In this document: positions 55,167-64,000 of the stretch, one piece after another
Position numbering within the stretch: the first letter of the stretch is position 1
Layout of the letters: every line of letters begins with the position of its first letter
Assembly (NCBI GenBank): GCA_000827265.1
Contig: KN834772.1
Coordinates: 423,526-487,525, forward strand
DNA length: 64,000 nucleotides
Source of the DNA: Collybiopsis luxurians FD-317 M1
Taxonomy: Eukaryota; Basidiomycota; Agaricomycetes; Agaricales; Omphalotaceae
Direction of reading: 5' to 3'
Notes under the pieces: generated by a model
Told to the model about the DNA's origin: nothing
The model's database searches: none
Seen by the model: the letters and a program-made list of their open reading frames with translations, nothing else
Translations under genes and position numbers: made by a program

Positions 55167-57176
55167 TCAACCCACATCGGAGCGTGAACCCATACTCGCT
55201 TGACCTTTATTGTTGATCCACGAATAGACATTAATGTTATGGTCCGACGCCTTGATGCGATATGTGGAAGGATTAAGCCATTCGTCCGCCCAGTTATCGT
55301 GTTGTTGCTTAGGGAAAAGAATCTGTAATTCACAAAGAGAATCCGAATTCTGGACAAGTATTCGACTCCAGGTTAACTCATCGTGCGGATTATGAATAGA
55401 GGACGCGATTCCGTCAGGGCCTTTCCAAAGTAAATCCCACATCATTGACAGTACGAGCATCCGATAATGGGGACCTTGGGATGTGCCACAGAAATTCAAA
55501 TGCGGAAATGAATCTTCAGGATCAACATTAACAACTCCCTCTAAGCTGAGTGCCTCACAAGCCAATAAACGTGTTGTGGTTTTGTCCAGAAGTTGCAGGA
55601 TGTCCCTGGAATCAGTAAGCCGTTGACGGAGTGCTTCATTAGTCTGCGCTGCTCGAGCTAAGCGGTGAATAATGTGTATCACACCATCCAGTTCAAGAGG
55701 GCAGCCCTTTGTATGGCAATTATGATGACATGGCTCAAAGAACGGATCGGATTCTGGGGTGCGATTTCTGGAGGTAAGCTTCTAATTAGAAATGCAAGGT
55801 AGGTGCCAAAATTTTGGTACGTACGAAAGGAGTAAGAGTCTATGAATAAGTTGGATGAAGATCTCTCGAGCATAGTCTTCTGGAGTCTCTTCAATGTACA
55901 TCCGTAGTCTTGAATTGACTTCCACAGTATTGATACGGGACCATAATTTGTGCATGGACCTCAAAGCTCTAAAACATATTTCTTCATCTAAATTGGAGGA
56001 TCTGAAGGGGAGCGTGCCTTAGATATAGTGGCATATATTTCAGAGAACACATTTACCCTGAGAACTCTAACAGATCTATGAAGGGGTCACAAAGAAAAGG
56101 CTCAGTTGTAAGTGTCGTCTGAGCTCTGCCTGAGATGCCATGTAGAGACCATTCCATCACCAGAGCATCATAAATGGAGCTAATTCGCCATTGAATTTGC
56201 TCTTTTCCAACCAACTTCCACATCCCGCGACGCCGTGAGCATCGGTTTTGAGTGTTACTGCCAAATGCAAGCATAGGCCACGGAGGCCACAAACCCCGCA
56301 GTGGATGCAATTCAACCACTCTGTGACCGTAGCCATCGGCTAAGACTTCCATTAAGAATGAATTGCAAGTGGCAGAAATACACGATTTGCTGAAAGATCT
56401 TGTCCTGGAATTCAGGGTCACGGGATCTTGAAAATCAGCGACATATAGATGCAGAAGCAAGTCGAGGCAGCCGCAGTCAAGAATGGTCGACCATCCTTGC
56501 TCAGTAGAAGAGGCAACGGCTCGGAAAAAGTCAATAATAGGTGCTAGTGAATGATCCTCCCAATCCGAGAGGTGATTTCGATATGCAGGGAGAATAGCAT
56601 TTTCATATTCATCTTCTGTGCCTCTGGAGGCTCTAGCAAGTAGAAAAACTCAAGCTCCTATTGTGACAGACAAGTAATAATCAAAGAACCTTATCGGATC
56701 GAACCAAGATAGGACTTCTGAAAGTAACAACTTTGACTCGACCACGGGCCAAAGCGACAAAGCCTGGAGAAGATTTGTCGTTGATCGTCGAGCAATTTGT
56801 CTCATTAAAATTCGGAGGGCGCGAGTTCGTGTGGATTTAGGATACATATTTATCCTACCAATCTAGTTATTGAGTGTGGTCTTTTGATCCAATAGTAAAC
56901 GACGCACCTCGATAGTTCTAAAAGATCAAGATACATGGAATCTAGTCCGACGATGGTATCGGTATCATCATGAGGGAAGTTCGCGGCAATAATGGCAAGC
57001 CGCTGAGAAATGACAAGTTGATCAACGCCTTTGAGTGTCAGCTTCCCTACATTGAGAATGGCCCTGCCTGATAGAGAGCCGAGGCCATCCAATGTGGTGA
57101 CTGTGGAAAAAGAATCTGTCGAAGATACCGTTTCCTGTAGTGAAGGAGTTGAGTCCGAAACCGATAAACGTTGCAT
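55167..57176 (-). CDS. Unrecognised multi-exon family, copy 3 (595 residues)
   Basis: This is a paralog of the genes at 8000 and 12280, on the other strand. Exons 57176-56908, 56854-56690, 56632-56057, 56001-55825 and 55767-55167 give 1788 nt with the same intron positions. Conserved parts are GLGSLSGRAILNVGKLTLKG, LRGLWPPWPMLAFG, QWRISSIYDALVMEW and the cluster SDPFFEPCHHNCHTKGCP. The C-terminus is extended by about 14 residues beyond NVYSWI (ending GSRSDVG) because the stop used by the other copies is lost. ATG 57176 (MQRLSVSDSTPSLQE) aligns with copies 1 and 2. Function unknown; being dispersed 40 kb away, it is older than the tandem pair. Confidence 0.83.
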
Positions 57177-57718
57177 TTTCGGTTGCTGGTCCAATGGCTA
57201 GACACGTGGGTTATGGAAGTTATATACCATTTATTAAAGTCTGAAGTATAGCCTTCCTCCACATGTATTGCTTCTCGTAAACTCAAAAGTGACGGGTATC
57301 TAAGAGTGGAGTATCAAAGTATCGAAGGCGTCGGAATGATACAGTAGAGTAATTAAGCTGAGCTAATTTAGAACCATGCTTTCAAATCCGCCATTGTCAT
57401 CATCAATGCCTTGGGCTTTCCTTGCATCCGTCAGTCTTCTACAAAGAGCTCAAATGCCTTTGGAACGATATTAGCGTCCCAAGGGGTTTCTGCTTTGAAC
57501 TAGTAACTAGATACACTTTATTTTAGATTTTCAGATTTTGGCCGGGTTAGTGAGATCTACGGACTGCTTCCGTTGGTAAGTATTGGAGAAATTGGAATCC
57601 ACTCACGGTGAATTTTGTCATTACTGGTGGCAGTTATCGAGCCGTCTGTCATAGTCATCAGCTAAATGGCCATAGACTCCGATAGAGAGAGGAACTAGTA
57701 AGCAGTGGCAGCCTGATA

Positions 57719-57785
57719 CTGAAAGCACCGGTTCTGACTTGCTGCATTGCATGGCATCATTATGACTCCACGGTTCTGCTGCGCA
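57719..57785. repeat. Short dispersed repeat R1, copy a
   Basis: CTGAAAGCACCGGTTCTGAC and following bases recur imperfectly at 58361-58430 and 62345-62406 (TTTGAAAGCACYGGTA...). All three copies share a second block with GTTCTGCTGC or GCTCTGCCATGC. They may be remnants of a small mobile element or of an old 3' flank. Confidence 0.55.
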
Positions 57786-58360
57786 AACAAAAAGTTCAGG
57801 CAGATGAGGATGGAACTTGCCTTGCATACTCATTGACCATAGCATGCGGGGTATAAATATACTGCAACCTTTATATGCTCAGAGCGTGACATTTCAACTT
57901 GCAGCGACTCTACCTACCGGCCTCCGGCGCCTTTGTTAGTACTACGAAGAGCAGACTTGACACGTAAGTGGGCCAGCAGCAGCATAAACTCGGCATTTCA
58001 TTTTATTCATTGCACTCGTATTATTTATTGAGCTCCGTAATAGGCCATGGACTTAGTCTTAGTCTTAAGGGCAGTTTTAGTGTTTTTGATGAGCTGGCCT
58101 CCATTAGCCACTGCCAAGATCTGCGGGAATATAGTGACTTGCCAAAGCCAGGTGCAGTACACTGTCGATCTTGACCTCACATTTATGTTTTTGCTTCAGA
58201 TCAAACATTCTCTGATTTTGGATGTTTGGCTGAGTCCTTTGAACAACCCTTTGATGGCTCATGAGTTGCTTTGCATGTAGGATTTCGGAAATAATACATT
58301 GCGACTGTCACCAGTGAAATAGCTTAGCCATCACAGTGCTTACCAGTCAGGCAGGAGCGG

Positions 58361-58430
58361 TTTGAAAGCACCGGTATTGACCTGCGCAGTGTGGTTCTTG
58401 GTTCATGGCTCTGCCATGCAAGTAAAAGTG
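58361..58430. repeat. Short dispersed repeat R1, copy b
   Basis: Matches R1 copy a over TTTGAAAGCACCGGTATTGA and beyond. Confidence 0.55.
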
Positions 58431-58483
58431 AAAAGCTCAGACAGGTGAGGATAGAGGAAAGGAGGAAGAAAGAACACAATATT

Positions 58484-58606
58484 GTAAGCAGGCTATAGTG
58501 ACTGACTCTAGCCATTACCAAAGGGACATGTCTGTTCAAGTTACTTGAACAGGCACCATTCACAATATGAGCACATCACCTTTGCTTGTGGTAAGCCCAG
58601 GCTTAC
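58484..58606. repeat. Direct repeat R2, copy a
   Basis: This closely matches 58893-58986. Shared blocks are CTATAGTGACTGACTCTAGC, CACAATATGAGCACATCAC and TTTGCTTGTGGTAAG. Copy a carries an extra 26-bp insertion with the palindrome TTCAAGTTACTTGAA. Both copies start and end with inverted GTAAGC/GCTTAC, suggesting a small structured element. Confidence 0.75.
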
Positions 58607-58892
58607 ACTCTTCCCCTCTCTGAAACACTGTCACCCACTCAAGGCTAGGCACAACCCCTAGCAATCAGGTTTGGTATAGATGACATCAGAGATAGGAGGA
58701 GCCCCATGTGTTCCTGAAAGGCATTACCTGTAGAATGATACAAAACAATAGTCCGCAAGATTTCTTCAACATTACCCTCTCAAAGTGGTACATCTGCCTC
58801 TGGGCAGCTTTCATGCTTCCCAACTATGGGTCAGAGGTCAGGGGTCAGCCATAGTCAGGAGATGGACTCCCACCCTGACTTGAACTGACAAT

Positions 58893-58986
58893 GTAAGCAG
58901 ACTATAGTGACTGACTCTAGCTGTTACAAAAGGCACCAGTCACAATATGAGCACATCACTTTTGCTTGTGGTAAGCTCAGGCTTAC
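58893..58986. repeat. Direct repeat R2, copy b
   Basis: Second copy of R2, lacking the palindrome insertion, in the same orientation 0.4 kb away. Confidence 0.75.
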
Positions 58987-59142
58987 AAATATGAAACTGC
59001 CTGAGGCCTTGTAGCCTGATTTAATAAGCATATTACCACAACAGTCAAAGCTGGAAATATCAGGCATACAACAACCTTGACCGTTGTAATTAATCATATA
59101 ATTGTTATCGAATCAGTACAAATTAATTTCAACTCAGATCTA

Positions 59143-61334
59143 TTAGACCGAAAGTGTATTCTGAATTGCAGAGATTGAGGGTGAAAAGAAATATTCCCCT
59201 CCGCGTGAAACAACAAAATCTGAACAGCTATATGAGCTAAAATCTGTAGATTATTTATTTGAGATCGCTAACCTTCATTGAATGTAATATTTCTTGTTTG
59301 ATTCTTGGGATCAAGCCCAGAAGCAAACCGTTCGCCATCTAGTGCAACTCCAATAATTGGGTCTTCGCCCTATATTTTACGACATCAAGGACATGCAATC
59401 ATACGTGGAGAACATAAACTTACAACACTGTTGTATTTGCAACGAATTGTTGGTTGGATGCATCAGAAAGGAGAAAAGCTATATATGCAAAATTGTCATG
59501 CACTTACTTGCCTGTGTTTTAGTAAAATCAATCAATTGGAGGTAACTATACGCAGAGCAAAATACAAGTACTCACTTGTATGGAAGCTGAAGGAAGTAAA
59601 ATTTAGCAAGCACATCGACAATACACTGTGCTCCTAGATTATACAATGCCACTCACTTCTTGTTGTTTGCCCAAACCTGCTGAAGGAATGCAAATCCTTG
59701 CCCAATGTTTGATTGATATGAAACTGCAATCGCTCGGTTATTACTATATGCAACATTTGATCGATCAGCCTATCCTCTTACCAAAAGCTAGACCTCGCTC
59801 GAGGCTAGGATCAGTGCTGGAGGAATTGGAAGCATTTTCGGCGTCAGTAACTAAACACGTTGTGTCATCTCTCTGAGCATCAACGTATCCTAATGGAAGA
59901 TATTAGATACCTTCAGGTCCATAAGGTATCCCCGCACGAATGATATGTTGATTGAACGGATTCGCGATGTCTGCACGAGGATTTGTCTTGCGAATGTGTG
60001 CGGAGAAGGGGCAGTAGGACTGGTTTGTTTTAAAGTCGAAGTTGGGATCATCAGGATGCGTAAAGTTGAAATCGTTGTTCCGGTTATGATCCACTGCGAG
60101 GACAGGATCGTCCTTAAGAGGTGTGAGGTCAATAGGAGCACCCTGTAAAAAGTTTGATCAGCGATATTTATATACATATATTGAACGACATTGGTGCTTC
60201 GTGGCACTTACACTTTTCCACCGTCCCACCATGCGAGCACCGAGAAGCTCGGCATTCTCACTCGCATTGAGACCGGGTTCAGAAAGAGCATTGTCAACTA
60301 AGAACTTGTTAAACTCTGGGACGCGTTGCTGAAGTTGACGGAAGGCAAGGAATGAGCCATCTTTGGCCCAATCTGGACGTGTTCCTGTATCTCCCGATTC
60401 GCCAAGAAGGATGATACCAGGATCTACGGTCGCCTGACCTGGGACGGCCACAGCGAAACCACTGACAGCGGGGTTGCTTACTCCATCCAAGAAACCAAAA
60501 TCTACAGAGGATAGACTTTAGTTTGATTTCGAAGGAAAGAGAAAAGACCACTTACGCTCATGTCCCTGTTCATTTCCAGGCCTGGCGTGACCCTGGATCC
60601 TATAGACTTCAGAGATGGAACCCTTTGAAATTTTCTGAATCCGCGATAGTGTGGCTTTCACTTTGTCTATGGTGTCCGACGCCACCAAAAAGACGCCATG
60701 AATGTGGTGACCAGCGAAAGCGGGCTCCCAATAGCTCGTTTGATCTCCGAGAGTTGCAGTAACATTGTACATTTGTCCATTCTTGAAATTTGTATCATTC
60801 AGGTCGTCGCGGATTCCTAGCACATTCAAACCTCTTTGAGAAAAGGCAATGTTGACAGCGGTGGCAGGCGGATGGGTAGCATTTGGAAGGATTTGAGTGG
60901 TTCGGGTAATCAGAGGAAGGATGTCTGAGCCAAGCCGAGACTTGAATGCCGTAGGGTTATCGATGCTGAAGAAGAAGAATAGTTCTTTCTTCTTCCTCAT
61001 ACCAATTCTTTGAATTTAAGTCAATAAAATGTAAGCAAAAGAATCAAAAAAAAGACGTACAGAATGTCGCCCTGGATGTTGCTAAGATTGAGCCCGACAA
61101 CAGCAGACTGAAAAGCTGCTTGCTGTGCGGAAGGCAGAGGCGGAAAACCAGGGGGATCTAACGAAGCATGCACGGTAAGAGCAGAGTACAGATTGAGCAG
61201 CTCATCATGACCTTACCGATAAGAATAGAAGGGTTACTTGCTCGCGGTCTCAAGGCAGAAGGTTCCAGGTTTGGAAAGGCGGACACTGCCTGGCACGTCA
61301 AGGCAGCAAGCAGAGGGGTAAGTGCGAGTTTCAT
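59143..61334 (-). CDS. Secreted dye-decolorizing peroxidase (DyP) 1, with 11-4-4 nt exon series
   Basis: DyP enzymes are heme peroxidases that oxidise dyes and lignin-like aromatics. Exons: 61334-61217, 61157-61061, 61007-60556, 60501-60212, 60142-59911, 59850-59782, 59723-59657, 59586-59576, 59511-59508, 59427-59424, 59369-59273, 59219-59143. They total 1518 nt (505 residues). A signal peptide is present (MKLALTPLLAALTCQAVSA). Family signatures are VGLNLSNIQGDIL, HFGFLDGVSNPA (GxxDG with the catalytic Asp), the heme-side HIRKTNPRAD, FVSYQSNIGQGFAFLQQ, GEDPIIG and the end FVVSRGGEYFFSPSIS. Exons 8, 9 and 10 measure 11, 4 and 4 nt. Together they encode FHTSNV and bridge NNKN to GEDPIIG without a frameshift. 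The same three tiny exons occur in DyP 2, which supports the model. Confidence 0.92.
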
Positions 61335-62877
61335 TTCTTGCAGAAAACCACGTTGGAGTTAGAGAGTGGAATGCAGATTTTGGTGGGTTCATTGTCAGCT
61401 TTTATATCTTGCAAAGTTACAAGCCACGTCCTTGTTCTCCGGTAAAGGAGGAAAGCTCTTGTAGATTCATTGAATCCTTTGCTGAAACAGCTTTTTCCAA
61501 TACTTGGCATAGTACTATGCCATTAATTCTAGTCCGTACTAAGACGAAACAAGGAAAACATATTTTAAAATATCCGCATAAGGGCCACGACTTTTTTAAC
61601 TGGTGCATTTTCGCGAATTCCTAGGCAGTCTGCAAAGAGAAACTCGATACCAGATCTTCAGACGAAGTCATGTTAAGCTTTAGAGGATAATTCAAAGTAT
61701 GGAATAGTACTACCGACATAGCGGAACGGAGGTTCCCATTATATGAGATCTCTTTTTGTACGGATAAGCCTGGGTGAAGACCGGTATGTGTTAGCGCACA
61801 CTCGCAGAGCGCGCGTTGCTAGATTATCGGAACATAATGAGAAGTACCCTGAAGTGGCGTCCTCGATGTCGAAGGGTATAGCAATATTGGAGCTTTCTTT
61901 ACACTTACTTGGTTGGTCCAGGCAATCGGGGAGGAAAACAATTCAAAACCATGCACAGGATTATAAAACCGCCTCGTACCCAGCGATTGCCGCGACTCCA
62001 CTTATTAGTTATCGGTGTCTTGGACTTCCATAGTCTTCGCTGGTCGCATTTTTGAGGAGCCTAAGGAGATAAAAGTGTCTCGGTATACATGAATAAGTGT
62101 ACATAGATTGAACTTGAATACTTTCTGCTTTAAACTAGCGATTCAGTATAGATCCGTCTCAGTACTCATCATCGACTTTAGCGCTTACTTGGCAGGCGAA
62201 GCGGATCAGGACTATTTAATGCTCAATCTCTAGTCTGCTCTTTATGATTCACGAACCGCTTTATATCGAGTCTGGTGGGATATTGAATTCGGTGGCAGGA
62301 TTTTGGTCATCGCCGGTCGACCATAAGAAGGGTAGATAGAGGCAGTTTGAAAGCACTGGTACCGATTTGCACGGCATGATAATAAGTTCCTAGTTCTGCT
62401 GCATGAATAAGTACTGTAGATGCTCAGCACTCAGCGGAAGTGAGGGAGGATCACAATTTGAATCAAACTACTATCCTCGGATGTCGGCCCGTTGTCTATG
62501 ATTAGGTAGACGGTTTTAGACCTTGAACTTATCCGATCATCAAGGGTGGACAAAATGTTACTCGGGATGGATGAGGATGGCCCAAGAAAGAACGTTGAGG
62601 GATGTTGTAGAACAATTTGAGAACACTTGTTTGCTCAGCGGTTCCAAAAAGGGAAGTACATTTGACGTGGGAGCGTCCAGTCTAGACGTCATTTTCGGCG
62701 TGGCTTCTAACGGCGTGACGTCAAGTCTAGGTTTAATATATTCCCAGGACGGTCAAAGCTAGAAATATCAGGTGTTCAGATACAGAACAAAAACCCGGTG
62801 CAATTAATTATATAATTATCATCGGATCAGTACGAAGTAATTTCAGCGAATAAATCAGAACATTCAATTCGGATCTA
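61335..62877. other. Intergenic region between DyP genes
   Basis: This holds the promoter side of DyP 1 and the 3' flank of DyP 2, with an R1 repeat at 62345. Short frames in both strands have no motif. Confidence 0.5.
62345..62406. repeat. Short dispersed repeat R1, copy c
   Basis: Third copy of R1 (GTTTGAAAGCACTGGTACCG...), 4-5 kb from the other two. Confidence 0.5.
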
Positions 62878-64000
62878 TTAGACTGAAAGTGTATTCTGAA
62901 TGGCAGAGATTGAGGGTGAAAAGAAATATTCCCCTCCGCGTGAAACGACAAAATCTGGACAGCTATGAGCTTAAATCTGTATGTATTTGAGAGTGCTAAC
63001 CTTCATTGATTGTAATAGTTCTCGTTTGATTGTTGGGGTCAAGGCCAGCAGGAGACCTAGGTCCATCATTTGGTGCAACTCCGATAATCGGGTCTTCGCC
63101 CTATATTTTCCGACATCAAGGACATGCAATTATACGTAGAGAATGTAAACTTACAACACTGTTGTAATTTGCAATGAATTGTTGATTGGGTGCATCAGAA
63201 AGGAGAACTTGTGTATGTAAAGTTATTTTACACTTACCCGCCTGTGTTTTAGATAAATCAATCAGTTGGAAGCAACAGTACGTGGAGCATAAGGCAGCTA
63301 CTCACTTATGTGGAAGCTGAAGAAAAAAAATATAGCCAGCTCATCGACAATACACCTTGCTAGATGATGCAATGCTACTCACCTGTTGTTGTTTGCCCAA
63401 GAGTGCTGAAGGAATGCAAAGCCTTGCTCAATGTTCGATTGATATGCAACTACAACCACTCGGTTATTACTTTACGCAAGATTCAATTAATCAGTATATC
63501 CTCTTACCAAAAGCTAGACCTCGCTCAAGACTAGGATCAGTGCTAGAGGAATTGGAAGCATTTTCGGCATCAGTAACTAAACAAGTGTGTCATCTATCGA
63601 CATATCCTAATGAAAGAATATTAAATACCTTCAGGTCCATAAGGAATTCCACCACGAATAATGTGTTGCTTGAATGAGGTCGCTATGTCTGCACGTGGGT
63701 TGGTCTTCCGGATGTGTGCGGAGAAGGGACAGTAGGACTGGTTTGTTTTAAAGTCAAAGTTGGGATCATCAGGATGCGTAAAGTTGAAAACGTTGTTCCG
63801 GTTATGATCCGCTCCTAGGACAGGATCATCCTTGAGAGGTGTGAGGTCAATTGGAGCACCCTGTAATAAGGCAGTTAATAAAAGAATATTAGGTGACATA
63901 GGCATTGCGTGGTATTTACACTTTTCCAACGTCCCATCATTCGAGCACCGAGGAGCTGGGCATTCTCACTGGCACTGAGACCGGGTTCAGAAAGAGCATT
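62878..64000 (-). CDS. Secreted dye-decolorizing peroxidase (DyP) 2, 5' part outside the window
   Basis: This is the tandem paralog of DyP 1, cut by the right edge. Visible exons: beyond 64000-63920, 63860-63629, 63576-63508, 63449-63383, 63316-63306 (11 nt), 63241-63238 (4 nt), 63158-63155 (4 nt), 63100-63001 and 62954-62878. Exon lengths equal those of DyP 1 except one exon that is 3 nt longer. It reads SENAQLLGARMMGRWKSGAP, LKDDPVLGADHNRNN, HIRKTNPRAD, YQSNIEQGFAFLQHSWAN, FHISGVGEDPIIGVAPN and ends FVVSRGGEYFFSPSISAI. The frame is intact in all visible parts. Signal peptide and the GxxDG motif lie outside. Confidence 0.9.

Larger units (their letters stand above)
57177..59142. other. Repeat-containing region without genes
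   Basis: About 2 kb between the unknown-family gene and DyP 1. It contains two families of short repeats (listed separately). A 77-codon frame from ATG 58047 starts with a hydrophobic segment but has no support. Confidence 0.5.

Noticed and set aside
58047..58280. 77-codon frame with a signal-peptide-like start
   Set aside because: No homology to neighbours, no introns, surrounded by repeats; support is insufficient.
59440..59480. Apparent one-base frameshift between DyP 1 and DyP 2 in the stretch before GEDPIIG
   Set aside because: The stretch is intronic when the 4-nt exon 59424-59427 is used, and the phases then close in both copies, so no frameshift exists.
1..64000. CRISPR array, tRNA or rRNA genes
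   Set aside because: No regularly spaced repeats, no cloverleaf-compatible sequence with T-loop consensus and no ribosomal RNA signatures were found; the DNA is fungal nuclear.

Overview
The window is nuclear DNA of a filamentous basidiomycete, most likely an Agaricomycete. Almost every gene is split by GT-AG introns of about 47-85 bases. The gene content fits that group: tandem secreted dye-decolorizing peroxidases (DyP), a DUF6534-type membrane protein, peroxisomal acyl-CoA ligases, small secreted proteins and lineage-specific paralog families. I see no tRNA, rRNA, CRISPR array or bacterial-type operon. I rebuilt the gene models by hand, checking that exon phases add up and that conserved motifs survive across junctions. 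Exon coordinates are given in each entry.

Layout. 0.3-5 kb: two tandem peroxisomal acyl-CoA ligases. 5.7-6.8 kb: an RRM/RGG RNA-binding protein. 7-16 kb: two intact tandem copies of an unrecognised ~580-residue family plus a relic of a further copy; the third intact copy is at 55-57 kb. 16.6-18.6 kb: the DUF6534 protein. 19.6-22.6 kb: a divergent pair, biotin-pathway KAPA synthase and a short-chain dehydrogenase. 23.9-25.2 kb: a coiled-coil protein whose last exon is duplicated at 30.3 kb. 27.7-29.5 kb: a divergent pair of damaged genes. 30.8-35.3 kb: three intact BTB-domain genes with decayed fragments between them. 36-39 kb: a divergent GT17 glycosyltransferase and MYND zinc-finger gene. 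39-42 kb: two paralogous small secreted proteins. 42.5-46 kb: an ERV2-type sulfhydryl oxidase and a proline-iminopeptidase-like hydrolase. 46.6-52.8 kb: three disordered proteins of unknown function. 52.9-54.3 kb: ACC deaminase. 59-64 kb: two tandem DyP peroxidases (the second cut by the window edge), with the 3' relic of a third at 54.7 kb.

The most unusual feature is gene architecture. Several conserved enzymes are readable only if very small exons are accepted: 9 and 10 nt in an acyl-CoA ligase, a consecutive 11-4-4 nt series in both DyP copies, 14-10-18 nt in the DUF6534 gene, and two of 15 nt in the peptidase. Five introns of roughly one hundred resolved need a GC rather than GT donor. 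The first acyl-CoA ligase has twelve introns where its tandem paralog has two.

The genes are individual transcription units and not one cluster. Functional themes are peroxisomal metabolism (ligases with C-terminal SKL and AKL), secretion and oxidative folding (DyP, small secreted proteins, ERV2, GT17), and local gene-family birth and decay.
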